A DNA stretch of 46,718 nt from an uncultured Oxalobacter sp. (lineage in GTDB: Bacteria; Pseudomonadota; Gammaproteobacteria; Burkholderiales; Burkholderiaceae_D). Both the position numbers and the translations under genes were made by a program. Below, in pieces: positions 1 through 8,664 of this stretch. Numbering within the stretch: position 1 is the stretch's first letter; each line of letters starts with the position of its first letter. The DNA is taken from assembly GCA_934401755.1 (NCBI GenBank), contig CAKRSU010000016.1, positions 1 through 46,718 on the forward strand, given 5' to 3'. The notes under the pieces were generated by a model, which was not told where the DNA came from, did no database searches, and saw only the letters and a list, made by a program, of their open reading frames with translations.

Positions 1-203
1 TATGTTGTTTTAGAATATTATTAACGATTAATTGAATCGTTTGGAATGGAGCCTGCCCCTCTTTTTGGTGTAGAGCCCTATGCTTTTTCCATCCAATGCC
101 ATAAAAATATGGCCTAATCATGTATGTCCTAATTTATGCAAGATTCTATGGAATGTGATGATACCTGATTGTACCGCCTTGCAAGGGAATGTGTTGATTT
201 ATA

Positions 204-232
204 TAATAAAAAAGCCGTCGTTGAGACGGCTT
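204..232 (-). terminator. Intrinsic terminator after tRNA-Asp
   Basis: Read on the minus strand, an 8-bp stem (AAGCCGTC / GACGGCTT, arms 225-232 and 212-219) with a 5-base loop is followed by a T-rich run at 211-204. It sits 12 bases past the CCA end of tRNA-Asp, so it probably ends the tRNA transcript. The remaining DNA at 1-200 shows no gene I can support. Confidence 0.8.
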
Positions 233-244
233 GTTACTGGAAAA

Positions 245-321
245 TGGCGGAGTAGACGGGACTCGAACCCGCGACCCCCGGCGTGACAGGCCGGTATTCT
301 AACCAACTGAACTACCACTCC
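245..321 (-). tRNA. tRNA-Asp (anticodon GTC)
   Basis: The minus strand folds into a full 77-base cloverleaf. The acceptor stem begins GGAGTGG, the D arm reads GTTC-AGTTGGTTA-GAAT, the anticodon loop is CTGTCAC with anticodon GTC, the T loop is TTCGAGT, and CCA is encoded. It follows tRNA-Val by 23 bases and shares its promoter and terminator, so the two are probably processed from one transcript. A Val-Asp tRNA pair is common in betaproteobacteria. Confidence 0.97.
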
Positions 322-344
322 TAAATTCTTTATACTGGTCACCT

Positions 345-420
345 TGGTGGGTGCTGAGAGGGTCGAACTCCCGACATTCACCGTGTGATGGTGACACTCT
401 ACCAGCTGAGCTAAGCACCC
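345..420 (-). tRNA. tRNA-Val (anticodon CAC)
   Basis: This is a 76-base minus-strand cloverleaf with acceptor stem GGGTGCT / AGCACCC and encoded CCA. The anticodon stem TCACC / GGTGA encloses the loop ATCACAC, giving anticodon CAC, which reads GTG codons. It is the first gene of a two-tRNA transcript with tRNA-Asp. Confidence 0.96.
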
Positions 421-464
421 TTGTTAGTTGATTTCCTTGCATCGTGATGCTTAAAGAAAGCGTT

Positions 465-470
465 ATTATA
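465..470 (-). promoter_or_regulatory. Probable -10 box of the tRNA-Val/Asp transcript
   Basis: The minus strand carries an exact TATAAT 45 bases upstream of the tRNA-Val 5' end. The -35 position at normal spacing (488-493) reads GATGCA and is weak. The rest of 421-680 is AT-rich with no gene that I can see. Confidence 0.45.
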
Positions 471-680
471 GCTATATTTGAAAAAAATGCATCTTTTTTT
501 TGTATAGATTCGCATCTTATTAGGAAATTAAAACAAATTTGATGTAAAAGTTAAGATTATGAGTTTTGAAAATAACGGAATGAGTGTTTGAATTTGTAGG
601 GTAATTCATATTATTTTCGAATATTCAAAATGCTTGTGTTCTTATTCATAGATTATGAGTAGAAATTGCGATTATTTTTT

Positions 681-1430
681 TTATTCTGCTAAGAATAGAA
701 AAACAGTAGGCTTTCTTTGAAAATCAGGTAGGAAACCTTTTTTGAGTTGATTTTTCCAAGCTGCAATAGATTGTGTTTTGATGGTTTCATCAGCTAAAGA
801 AATGTTTGTTGCAATACATAAAAGCGTACTAGGGCGGCAAGTTTGGCATAATGCTTTAAATAACACTTCATTGCGGTATGGTGTCTCAATGAACAGTTGT
901 GTTTGATGATCTCGATATGATCGATCTTCTAGAGCTCGAATACGCCGAATTCTTTCTTCATGAGTCGTTGGTAAATAGCCATTAAATGCAAAACTTTGTC
1001 CATTTAGTCCGCTTGCCATGAGGGATAGTAGTAAAGAAGAAGGACCAACTAATGGACAAATTTTAATTCCCTTTTCATGAGCAAGTCTGACTAAATCAGC
1101 GCCGGGATCTGCAACGGCAGGAACGCCTGCTTCAGAGATTAATCCAGCATTTCGTCCAGAAAGAATAGGAGTCAATAATGAGGGGAGTGTATTTTTTGCA
1201 GTTTTTACATTAAGTTCGGCCATTTCAATTTGTTGAAGTGGGAACTTTAATGGAGTGTGTTGGGCAATTCGTTTTAAATGGGCTCTTGCTGTTTTTGCAT
1301 TTTCTACAATGAAATAATCAAGTGTTGATGAAATTTTGATCACATTGCTAGGAAGAATGTTGGGTAAATCAAGTCCTAATGTATCGGGGCTCAATGTGTT
1401 GGGAATAAGATACAATATGCCGGTACTCAT
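681..1430 (-). CDS. RsmI-like SAM-dependent methyltransferase (tetrapyrrole methylase fold)
   Basis: The 249-residue protein belongs to the tetrapyrrole-methylase superfamily, close to RsmI (16S rRNA C1402 2'-O-methyltransferase). Visible markers are the N-terminal LYLIPNTL strand (RsmI has LYIVPTPIGN here), the loop ISEAGVPAVADPGADLV around residues 97-113, and PLVGPSSLLLSLMASGL around 124-140, which form the SAM pocket. It lacks the C-terminal helical extension of many RsmI proteins. Betaproteobacteria often carry such a short RsmI relative beside maf, separate from genuine rsmI, so its substrate is uncertain. It starts 3 bases after maf ends, so the two are probably co-transcribed. RNA methylation is inferred only from the family. 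Confidence 0.85.
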   Translation of the reverse strand: MSTGILYLIPNTLSPDTLGLDLPNILPSNVIKISSTLDYFIVENAKTARAHLKRIAQHTPLKFPLQQIEMAELNVKTAKNTLPSLLTPILSGRNAGLISEAGVPAVADPGADLVRLAHEKGIKICPLVGPSSLLLSLMASGLNGQSFAFNGYLPTTHEERIRRIRALEDRSYRDHQTQLFIETPYRNEVLFKALCQTCRPSTLLCIATNISLADETIKTQSIAAWKNQLKKGFLPDFQRKPTVFLFLAE

Positions 1431-1433
1431 TGT

Positions 1434-2039
1434 TTACTCCTTGAAAAAAAAACGTAAACCGCAATTTCTGAGCATTGATGTTAATGTAATTAAAGGTAGG
1501 CCTGTTAATGCAGTTGGATCATCACTTTCAATCTTTTCTAGTAAGGCGATTCCTAGACTTTCGTTTTTTGCACTACCCGCACAATCAAATGGTTTTTCAA
1601 TAGCGAGGTAGTTTGCAAGCTCATAATCTGGCAAATTTCTAAAAACAACAGAAGTGGTTACAATTGCTTTTTGTGGAGAGGGATCGTGTCGTCCATTTAA
1701 TACGCATAGTGCAGTATGAAATAATACTTGCTTACCTCGCATATATTGTAATTGCTCCATAGCACGAGTAAATGTTCCGGGTTTTCCGATGGAAATCCCT
1801 TCACATTCTGCAACTTGATCAGAGCCAATAATGATTGCTTCAGGGAAGTTGTTGCTGATCGCTAAAGCTTTTTCGTAAGCTAATCTTAATGCGGTGTTTT
1901 GAGGAAGTTCTTCGGGTAAAGGAGATTCATCAATCTCTGGTTTTTGGGTATCAAAAGGAATTCCTAATCGAGACAATAGTTCTTTTCGGTAACGAGAGGA
2001 AGAGGCAAGTATAAGGTGAGGAGTTATCGTTTGTTGCAT
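1434..2039 (-). CDS. Maf/YceF-family nucleoside triphosphate pyrophosphatase
   Basis: Maf proteins hydrolyse non-canonical or modified nucleoside triphosphates to monophosphates; the YceF branch prefers 7-methyl-GTP. The 201-residue protein opens with the family signature LILASSSRYRKELLSRLG (residues 9-26), followed by the conserved acidic segment PEIDESP and the catalytic-region motif IGSDQVAECEG near residue 72. These features and the length match YceF-type Maf. It lies just upstream of the RsmI-like gene on the minus strand and is divergent from yceD, with a 101-base gap carrying the yceD promoter. That pairing is usual in Burkholderiales. Start ATG at 2039 gives the expected N-terminus. 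Confidence 0.9.
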   Translation of the reverse strand: MQQTITPHLILASSSRYRKELLSRLGIPFDTQKPEIDESPLPEELPQNTALRLAYEKALAISNNFPEAIIIGSDQVAECEGISIGKPGTFTRAMEQLQYMRGKQVLFHTALCVLNGRHDPSPQKAIVTTSVVFRNLPDYELANYLAIEKPFDCAGSAKNESLGIALLEKIESDDPTALTGLPLITLTSMLRNCGLRFFFKE

Positions 2040-2083
2040 GTTGAATCTCTCAAAAACTAAATGTTAAACAGTGTACTAAAGCT

Positions 2084-2113
2084 TTGACTAATATGAAATA
2101 ATGTTGTTAAAAT
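2084..2113 (+). promoter_or_regulatory. Sigma-70-type promoter for yceD-rpmF
   Basis: TTGACT (2084-2089) is followed after 17-18 bases by TTAAAAT (2107-2113). The predicted start near 2120 is about 20 bases before the yceD ATG. No other good promoter is visible between the divergent genes on this strand. Confidence 0.6.
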
Positions 2114-2140
2114 AACTAATTTTTACGCTCGGGATGAGCT

Positions 2141-2653
2141 ATGAGTTCTTATCCAATTGCTCCATCTGACTTTTGCAGAGATGGCAATGTTCTCGAAGGC
2201 AAGGTTTTAGTTGCTGATCTTGAAAGATTATCTGCAGAATGCACAGATACCACATCGGAAATTGTCTGGAAAGTAACGGGTATGCTAGATGCATTTCGAA
2301 GACCGAGATTGCTTCTTAGTGTTTTTGGAAATGTTCATTTGGTATGTCAGAGGTGTTTGGGGACAATGCCATATAGGTTGGTTTCAGAAACGGCAGTGAT
2401 TGTTACTTTTTCTGAAGCAGAGGCAGATGAAATAGAAGCGATGTTGGAAGACGATGATGATACTGAAGTCATTGTTGTTGATGGAAAAGTTGATGTTATG
2501 AACTTAATTGAAGATGAGGCTTTGCTTGCTTTACCATTATCGTCTCGTCATGAGGTGTGTCCGAATGGATCCGTTGGGAATTGGACGGAAAAGAAAGCTT
2601 CGCCATTTAAGGTACTTGAAAAGCTCAAGCGAGAAAACAGCAACAAAAAATAA
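2141..2653 (+). CDS. yceD: YceD family protein (DUF177), 23S rRNA accumulation factor
   Basis: YceD/DUF177 proteins are small acidic proteins encoded just before rpmF and linked to 23S rRNA accumulation. The 170-residue protein has the family's CxxC pair (CQRCLG near residue 70), the very acidic stretch MLEDDDDTEVIVVDG after residue 100, and a later DEALLALPLSSRHEVC segment whose LALP-x-H-xxC pattern is typical. It precedes rpmF by 74 bases, the standard arrangement, and is driven by the promoter at 2084-2113. The molecular mechanism of the family is unsettled. Confidence 0.9.
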   Translation: MSSYPIAPSDFCRDGNVLEGKVLVADLERLSAECTDTTSEIVWKVTGMLDAFRRPRLLLSVFGNVHLVCQRCLGTMPYRLVSETAVIVTFSEAEADEIEAMLEDDDDTEVIVVDGKVDVMNLIEDEALLALPLSSRHEVCPNGSVGNWTEKKASPFKVLEKLKRENSNKK

Positions 2654-2727
2654 AGGGTTCATCATTTTGTTCCAAAGGAACTTGATGGATGTGTTAGAAT
2701 TTCGGAAATTTTGATTCAGGAGTAATT

Positions 2728-2910
2728 ATGGCAGTTCCACAAAATAAAACTTCACCTTCCAAACGTGGCATGCGTCGTTCGCATGATTCTTTGGAATCTG
2801 TTCAGTTGTCTGTTGAACCAACTACTGGGGAAAAGCATCGTCGTCATCATATCAGTCCAAGTGGCTATTATCGTGGTAAAAAAGTGTTGAACACTAAGCA
2901 TGATGAGTAA
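2728..2910 (+). CDS. rpmF: 50S ribosomal protein L32
   Basis: The 60-residue protein has the L32 N-terminus [20 protein letters not shown], the family's AVPxxKxSxSRRxxRRSHD pattern, and ends with [10 protein letters not shown] as L32 does. It is a structural protein of the large subunit. AGGAG lies 7 bases before the ATG. The zinc-binding cysteines found in some L32 forms are absent, as in most proteobacterial L32. It sits between yceD and plsX, its usual place. Confidence 0.97.
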   Translation: MAVPQNKTSPSKRGMRRSHDSLESVQLSVEPTTGEKHRRHHISPSGYYRGKKVLNTKHDE

Positions 2911-2936
2911 TTGTTTGGGATGCAAGTGAATTTAAT

Positions 2937-2972
2937 GGCGCAATGGGGTTAAGTGCCCGGGCGCCTTTTTTA
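2937..2972 (+). terminator. Terminator-like hairpin between rpmF and plsX
   Basis: GGCGC (2937-2941) pairs with GCGCC (2961-2965), with inner pairing of GGGG to GCCC, and a T run follows at 2966-2972. This looks like an intrinsic terminator or attenuator after rpmF, leaving only partial read-through into plsX. The inner stem is imperfect, so strength is uncertain. Confidence 0.5.
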
Positions 2973-3031
2973 TTGCTGTTTTTTTGACGATGCTTTGTAG
3001 CATGAGGAGACGGATAGATTCCGGTTTGAAC

Positions 3032-4120
3032 GTGCTTAAGAACGAATCAGAAAAAGTAAGAATTTCGGTTGATTGTATGGGGGGTGACCATGGTGTGGGG
3101 GTTACCGTTCCTGCATCATTGTCTTTTTTAAGGCAAAAAGAAGATGTCCACTTAATCTTGGTTGGAAAACAAGATTTAATTGAAGCCGAACTTAAAAAGA
3201 GTGGTTCAGAAAATCATCCACGTATTACAGTTAAAGACGCACGGGATGTTGTCGAAATGGATGCGCCACTGATGACTGCGTTACGTCGTCGTCGTTCGTC
3301 CATGCATTTGGCGATTAATGAAGTCAAAGCAGGTAGTGCAGATGCTTGTGTCTCTGCTGGGAATACAGGGGCATTGATGGCGGTTTCTCGTTATTTATTG
3401 GATACTGTTCCTGGCGTGGAAAGGCCTGCGATTTGTGGTATTTTGCCGAATGAGAAAGAAACGCCAACTTATGTGCTTGATCTGGGCGCAAATGTTGACT
3501 GCGAAGCGGTGCACCTGCATCAATTTGCACTAATGGGATCAGCACTGTATGCTAATATCGAAAATAATCCTAATCCTCGAGTCGGTTTGCTCAATGTTGG
3601 GACAGAGGATATTAAAGGTAATAGTGTTGTAAAAAAAGCAGGAGAGCTACTTCATGCTGAACATGAAAATGGCGCGCTTATCTTTCTAGGTAATGTCGAA
3701 GGTAATGATATCTTTGAAGGAAAGTGCGATATTGTTGTTTGCGATGGATTTACAGGCAATGTCATGTTAAAAGCGATTGAAGGACTTGGTCGATTTTTTC
3801 GGAATGTTCTTGTATCGCAGCTTAAAAGTAGTGCAATGAATATGCTGGGAGCTTTGTTGTCTCGTAAAGCTTTAAATGCAGTACGCCAGCGATTGAATCC
3901 GTCGCGTTATAATGGCGCATGTATGTTGGGATTAAGAGGGCTTGTTTTTAAAAGTCATGGTGGTGCTGATGCTTATGCCTATGAGTTTGCTATTAGGCGG
4001 GCATATGATGCAGTAAAAGGTGATGTGCTCCATAAAATCTATTCAACAATGGCTGAATTGATAAAGAATGCAAAGGAGATCCAGTCCTCCGAAATGACTG
4101 AAAACGGTAAACAGGGATAA
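3032..4120 (+). CDS. plsX: Phosphate acyltransferase PlsX
   Basis: PlsX converts acyl-ACP to acyl-phosphate, linking fatty-acid synthesis to phosphatidic-acid synthesis at the membrane. The signature VRISVDCMGGDHGVGVTVPA at the N-terminus and the later CVSAGNTGALMA, CDGFTGNVMLK and FKSHGGADA motifs identify it. The start is uncertain: the frame stays open upstream with TTG 2984, ATG 2990 and ATG 3002. I chose GTG 3032 because it leaves only 8 residues before the conserved ISVDCMGGD, as in homologues. No start has a well-spaced ribosome site; an AGGAGA at 3005-3010 is too far from 3032. The next gene fabH follows after 6 bases. Confidence 0.9.
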   Translation: MLKNESEKVRISVDCMGGDHGVGVTVPASLSFLRQKEDVHLILVGKQDLIEAELKKSGSENHPRITVKDARDVVEMDAPLMTALRRRRSSMHLAINEVKAGSADACVSAGNTGALMAVSRYLLDTVPGVERPAICGILPNEKETPTYVLDLGANVDCEAVHLHQFALMGSALYANIENNPNPRVGLLNVGTEDIKGNSVVKKAGELLHAEHENGALIFLGNVEGNDIFEGKCDIVVCDGFTGNVMLKAIEGLGRFFRNVLVSQLKSSAMNMLGALLSRKALNAVRQRLNPSRYNGACMLGLRGLVFKSHGGADAYAYEFAIRRAYDAVKGDVLHKIYSTMAELIKNAKEIQSSEMTENGKQG

Positions 4121-4126
4121 GTTAGA

Positions 4127-5113
4127 ATGACCATCTACGGCAAAATAATTGGTACCGGCAGTTATCTGCCCCCTAGACGTCTAACAAATGATGATATGGC
4201 CGCTATGTTGGCTGAAAAAGGGGTTGAGACTTCAGATGAATGGATTAGAACTCGCAGTGGAATTACTGCACGCCATTATGTAGAAGAAGGTATTTATTCT
4301 AGTGATTTGGGTGCACAAGCTGCAAGGTCTGCATTAGAAATGGCAGGATGTGAAGCCGATGATCTTGATATGATTATCTGTGCAACGACAACACCAGATA
4401 ATTTTGGAGGATTCCCAAGCACCGCTTGCGTTATTCAACATAAACTTGGGATAGCATCGCATTGCGCCGCGATGGATGTTTCGGCTGTCTGTTGCGGTTT
4501 TTTGTATGCTTTGTCTACTGCAGATAGTTTTATTCGTGCTGGGGTATACAAAAAAATTCTGGTTGTTGGGGCAGAAACATATTCTCGGATTATTGATTTT
4601 CATGACCGTACGACCTGTGTTTTGTTTGGTGATGGTGCAGGGGCGGTGATTCTTGCTGCATCAGAAGAACAGGGAATTCTGTCTTCTGCGCTCCATGCTG
4701 ATGGAGGACTTGGAGATATCCTTAAATTGGGGGGACGGCTCAATAATGGGGTTATCGAAGGATCCCCTTATGTTTCTATGGATGGGAAAGCTGTCTTTAA
4801 ACAAGCTGTTTCATGGATGGATAAAGTCGGTCTTGAAGCTTTAGAAAAAGTTGGAATGACAACTGCCGATGTTGATTGGCTCGTTCCTCATCAGGCTAAT
4901 TTGCGAATTATGCAAAGTTCTGCAAAGAAATTGGATATCCCATCAGAAAAGATTATTGTGACTGTTAATGAGCATGGTAATACTTCGGGAGCATCGATAC
5001 CATTGGCTATTGATACGGGTATTCGTGATGGGCGTATTAAGCCAGGGCAGAATATTTTAATGGTGGCAATTGGCGGTGGTCTCACATGGGGTGCTGTGTT
5101 GGCAAAATTATAA
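4127..5113 (+). CDS. fabH: Beta-ketoacyl-ACP synthase III
   Basis: FabH starts fatty-acid synthesis by condensing acetyl-CoA with malonyl-ACP. The 328-residue protein has the family length. The catalytic cysteine is Cys122 in SAVCCGF (E. coli AACAGF), His is in VPHQANLRI and Asn in [11 protein letters not shown]. The ATG lies 6 bases after the plsX stop, so translation of the two is closely coupled. It is the third gene of the fatty-acid operon. The second cysteine (Cys123) next to the nucleophile replaces the usual small residue; I would not read function into that alone. Confidence 0.96.
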   Translation: MTIYGKIIGTGSYLPPRRLTNDDMAAMLAEKGVETSDEWIRTRSGITARHYVEEGIYSSDLGAQAARSALEMAGCEADDLDMIICATTTPDNFGGFPSTACVIQHKLGIASHCAAMDVSAVCCGFLYALSTADSFIRAGVYKKILVVGAETYSRIIDFHDRTTCVLFGDGAGAVILAASEEQGILSSALHADGGLGDILKLGGRLNNGVIEGSPYVSMDGKAVFKQAVSWMDKVGLEALEKVGMTTADVDWLVPHQANLRIMQSSAKKLDIPSEKIIVTVNEHGNTSGASIPLAIDTGIRDGRIKPGQNILMVAIGGGLTWGAVLAKL

Positions 5114-5135
5114 AACAGGAGAAATTTGATTAATC

Positions 5136-6068
5136 ATGGCTAAATTTGCTTTTGTATTTCCTGGACAAGGATCGCAAGCGGTCGGAATGCTCAATGGTTT
5201 TTCGGGAAACGTTGTCGTTCAAGAGACTATTGCTGAAGCGTCTGAAGCACTTGGGTTCGATATTGGTAAGATGATTGCAGAAGGACCTAAAGAAGTTCTT
5301 GATCTTACTGTTAATACACAGCCAGTAATGCTTACCACTTCTATCGCTTTTTATCGTGCTTGGTTGGCGGCAGGAGGCGCTGAACCTGAATTGGTTGCAG
5401 GGCATAGTTTGGGAGAATTTTCAGCATTAGTTGCATCGGGTGTTATTTCATTAGCGGATGCTGTTAAGTTGGTTCGTTTTCGTGCAACTGCGATGCAGGA
5501 AGCCGTTCCTGTTGGTGTTGGTGGTATGGCTGCTATCATCGGTCTTGATGCCGATACATTAAAGACGGTTTGCGCAGAAGCATCAGAAAATGATGTTGTT
5601 GAGCCGGCTAATTTTAATTCGCCGACTCAAATTGTTATTGCAGGGCATAAAACTGCGCTAGAACGGGCATGTAAACTGGCGAAAGCAAAAGGGGCTAAAC
5701 GTGCATTGCCGCTGCCAGTATCTGCGCCATTTCATTCTTCTTTATTAAAGCCTGCATCGGATCGTTTGGCTGAATATATGAAAGGGGTCGATTTTTCTGT
5801 GCCAAAAATCCCGTTGATTAATAATGTTGATGTTGCTATTCAAAATGATCCTAACGCCATAAAGGATGCGTTAGTTCGTCAAGTTGCAAATTCTGTTCGG
5901 TGGGTTGAAACGATTCAGAAGATGGCATCTTTGGGAGTAACTCATATTGTTGATTGTGGCCCAGGTAAAGTTCTTGCTGGCATGATTAAGCGTATTGATA
6001 GTTCTATTAACGGTCTTGCTATTGTTGATCAAACATCTCTTGATGCAGTTTTGGAGGCACTTAAATAA
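5136..6068 (+). CDS. fabD: Malonyl-CoA:ACP transacylase
   Basis: FabD loads malonyl groups onto acyl carrier protein. The 310-residue protein has the oxyanion motif FPGQGSQ at the N-terminus, nucleophile Ser91 in GHSLGE and catalytic His200 in PFHSSLL, all at the positions expected from E. coli FabD. A ribosome site AGGAG lies before the ATG. Its TAA stop overlaps the fabG ATG (TAATG at 6066-6070), so fabG is probably translationally coupled to it. Confidence 0.97.
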   Translation: MAKFAFVFPGQGSQAVGMLNGFSGNVVVQETIAEASEALGFDIGKMIAEGPKEVLDLTVNTQPVMLTTSIAFYRAWLAAGGAEPELVAGHSLGEFSALVASGVISLADAVKLVRFRATAMQEAVPVGVGGMAAIIGLDADTLKTVCAEASENDVVEPANFNSPTQIVIAGHKTALERACKLAKAKGAKRALPLPVSAPFHSSLLKPASDRLAEYMKGVDFSVPKIPLINNVDVAIQNDPNAIKDALVRQVANSVRWVETIQKMASLGVTHIVDCGPGKVLAGMIKRIDSSINGLAIVDQTSLDAVLEALK

Positions 6069-6823
6069 TGAAAGAACAAAATCTAGCGGGTAAAGTCGCA
6101 TTTGTCACAGGAGCATCTCGTGGTATCGGTTGGGCGATTGCAATGGAGCTTGCTTCCCGGGGCGCAACAGTTATTGGAACAGGACTAGATGAAGCGGCTG
6201 CACAAGGCATTACAAAGGCGCTTAAGGATATTCGAGAAAACGCGGGGAAAGGCGTTGTTCTGAATGTTGTTGATACAGAAGCTTGCCGTAAAACGATTGA
6301 TGCGATTCAAAAAGAATATGGAGCATTGCATATTTTGGTTAATAATGCGGGGATTACCCAGGATCAATTAGCAATGCGCATGAAAGATGAAGATTGGAGT
6401 AATGTCTTATCCATCAATCTGACCGCAGTTGCTGCATTATCTCGTATGGTATTGCGTGGCATGATGCGTGCAAAAGAAGGGCGTATTATTAGTATTTCTT
6501 CTGTTGTTGCCTCAATTGGTAATGCGGGTCAAACCAATTATGCAGCGGCTAAAGCTGGCGTCGAAGGGATGAGTCGTGCTTTAGCACGTGAAGTCGGTAG
6601 TCGTAATATTACTGTTAATTGTGTGGCTCCCGGTTTTATTGATACGAGTATGACTCGGGGATTGCCAGATGATGTGAAAGAAAATTTGATTAGACAGATT
6701 CCGTTAGGGCGTCTAGGTAGTGCTGAAGATATTGCTGCTGCTGTTGCGTTCTTAGCATCTCCACAAGCTGCTTATATCACGGGTAGCGTTTTGCATGTGA
6801 ATGGTGGCATGTGTATGAATTAA
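6068..6823 (+). CDS. fabG: 3-oxoacyl-ACP reductase
   Basis: FabG reduces beta-ketoacyl-ACP with NADPH in the elongation cycle. It is a classical short-chain dehydrogenase: cofactor motif TGASRGIG (residues 14-21), the NNAG motif (92-95), and catalytic Ser145, Tyr158 and Lys162 in the Y-x3-K arrangement. The length of 251 residues is normal. The start overlaps the fabD stop by one base. A 147-base gap to acpP follows and may hold a separate promoter, although I see no convincing -35 there. Confidence 0.97.
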   Translation: MKEQNLAGKVAFVTGASRGIGWAIAMELASRGATVIGTGLDEAAAQGITKALKDIRENAGKGVVLNVVDTEACRKTIDAIQKEYGALHILVNNAGITQDQLAMRMKDEDWSNVLSINLTAVAALSRMVLRGMMRAKEGRIISISSVVASIGNAGQTNYAAAKAGVEGMSRALAREVGSRNITVNCVAPGFIDTSMTRGLPDDVKENLIRQIPLGRLGSAEDIAAAVAFLASPQAAYITGSVLHVNGGMCMN

Positions 6824-6970
6824 TAAGGGGCAATTGTCCTTTAAAATGGTTTGATTTTGATGAAAATAGTTCGTTGTTGTGGTTAATTGACCTATGCAGT
6901 GAATAATTTGGCGCAAACCTGTTAAAATGCGTCACTTAAATTTTATTTTTTTATTAACTGGAGTCAAGAA

Positions 6971-7213
6971 ATGTCGGAAGACATCGTAAATCGCGTAAAG
7001 AAAATTGTTGCTGATCAGCTAGGTAAACCTGAAGCAGAAATTAAACTGGAATCTTCTTTTGTCAATGATCTCGGTGCTGATTCCCTCGATACCGTTGAAC
7101 TCGTTATGGCACTTGAAGATGAATTTGAAATTGAAATTCCTGATGAACAGGCAGAAAAGATTACCACTGTTCAGCAGGCAGTTGATTTCGCAAAAGCACA
7201 GATGGGCAAATAA
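6971..7213 (+). CDS. acpP: Acyl carrier protein
   Basis: ACP carries growing acyl chains on 4'-phosphopantetheine. The 80-residue acidic protein has the attachment serine Ser38 in [16 protein letters not shown], the canonical DSLD motif, and the C-terminal [13 protein letters not shown] helix. CTGGAG precedes the ATG. An AT-rich leader of about 60 bases and a TAAAAT at about 6923 suggest its own promoter, in keeping with the high ACP demand of cells, but the -35 is weak. Confidence 0.98.
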   Translation: MSEDIVNRVKKIVADQLGKPEAEIKLESSFVNDLGADSLDTVELVMALEDEFEIEIPDEQAEKITTVQQAVDFAKAQMGK

Positions 7214-7247
7214 GTCATATTTGGGATACTGATACAAGGAGAGAGCC

Positions 7248-8495
7248 TTGAGTCGAAACGGACAACGCCGGGTCGTCGTTACCGGGCTGGGATGTATTTC
7301 GCCAGTGGGCAACACTGTTGCTGATATGTGGAATGCTGTTGTATCTGGTCAATCAGGGATTGGCTTGATTACTAAATTTGATGCATCTGCATTCAGTACA
7401 AAATTTGCTGGAGAGGTTAAAAACTTCGATTTGGAAAAATATATTCCAGGTAAAGAATCACGGCATATGGATACTTTCATTCATTATGGAATGGCTGCAG
7501 GTATTCAGGCAATCGAAGACAGTGGATTGGTGATTACTGAAGAAAATGCTGATCGAATTGGCGTAAATATTGGATCAGGTATCGGTGGTTTGCCAATGAT
7601 TGAAAAGACCCATGGAGAATTGGAAAAACGAGGTCCACGCCGTGTTAGTCCATTCTTTGTTCCTTCTTCAATCATTAATATGACATCTGGCTTTTTGTCA
7701 ATTCGCTATGGATTGAGAGGGCCGAATATGTCTTGTGTAACGGCATGTTCAACCGGTTTGCATTGTATCGGTTATGCAGCGCGTACCATTGCGTATGGTG
7801 ATGCAGATGTCATGATTGCCGGTGGTTGTGAATCGACTGTTTCTCCATTGGGTATTGGTGGTTTTGCTGCAGCAAGGGCACTTTCTTCTCGAAATGATGA
7901 TCCTGCAACGGCTTCTCGTCCATGGGATAAAGATCGTGATGGTTTTGTCATGGGAGAAGGGGCAGGTGTTCTTATTCTTGAAGAATACGAACATGCGAAA
8001 GCACGTGGTGCAAAAATATATGCAGAGCTTTGTGGTTTTGGTATGAGTGCTGATGCACATCATATGACTGCGCCATTAGCAGATGGTAGTGGAGCAAGTA
8101 AATGCATGTCTAATGCTATTAATGATGCGGGAATCAATCCTGATCAGGTTAACTATATCAATGCACATGGTACTTCGACGCCTTTGGGTGATAAAGCAGA
8201 AACGATTGCTGTTAAACGCTCATTGGGAGACGCAGCTAAGAATGTGGTGATGAGTTCTTCCAAATCGATGGTTGGCCATTTATTAGGGGGAGCTGGAGGT
8301 TTGGAATCCGTTATTACTGTTCTTGCTGTGCATAATCAAGTTGCACCTCCGACCATTAATATTTTTAATCAGGATCCTGATTGTGATTTGGATTACTGTG
8401 CAAATACTGCAAGAGATTTGCGTATTGATTATGCGCTTAAAAATTCTTTTGGTTTTGGCGGCACCAATAGTTCTTTGGTCTTCGGCAGAATCTAA
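7248..8495 (+). CDS. fabF: Beta-ketoacyl-ACP synthase II
   Basis: FabF elongates acyl-ACP with malonyl-ACP. The 415-residue protein has catalytic Cys167 in VTACSTG, His307 in [11 protein letters not shown] and His344 in [10 protein letters not shown], plus Lys339. The start is TTG at 7248, decided by a strong ribosome site AAGGAGAG at 7236-7243 and by alignment of the [10 protein letters not shown]-terminus. It is the last gene of the fatty-acid cluster and is closed by a strong terminator. Confidence 0.97.
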   Translation: MSRNGQRRVVVTGLGCISPVGNTVADMWNAVVSGQSGIGLITKFDASAFSTKFAGEVKNFDLEKYIPGKESRHMDTFIHYGMAAGIQAIEDSGLVITEENADRIGVNIGSGIGGLPMIEKTHGELEKRGPRRVSPFFVPSSIINMTSGFLSIRYGLRGPNMSCVTACSTGLHCIGYAARTIAYGDADVMIAGGCESTVSPLGIGGFAAARALSSRNDDPATASRPWDKDRDGFVMGEGAGVLILEEYEHAKARGAKIYAELCGFGMSADAHHMTAPLADGSGASKCMSNAINDAGINPDQVNYINAHGTSTPLGDKAETIAVKRSLGDAAKNVVMSSSKSMVGHLLGGAGGLESVITVLAVHNQVAPPTINIFNQDPDCDLDYCANTARDLRIDYALKNSFGFGGTNSSLVFGRI

Positions 8496-8513
8496 GACTT
8501 CAGCGTAAGAATG

Positions 8514-8556
8514 AAGCCACACTCATGATATGAGTGTGGCTTTTATTTTATTTTTT
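8514..8556 (+). terminator. Strong intrinsic terminator of the fab cluster
   Basis: A 13-bp perfect stem (8514-8526 with 8530-8542, sequence AAGCCACACTCAT and complement) with a 3-base loop is followed by TTTATTTTATTTTTT. It starts 19 bases after the fabF stop. Confidence 0.93.
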
Positions 8557-8664
8557 AAGAGTATTTTGTAAGAAAATGTTTAAAAATTGCTAAGGTAAAG
8601 CATGAAAAAGTATTCTTAATAAATAAAAATACTTTCAGATGAAAACCATATTAAACAATAAATT

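Noticed and set aside
80..381. Short open frames over the tRNA-Asp/Val genes
   Set aside because: They run across the tRNA genes and their terminator, have no ribosome site and no protein-like pattern.
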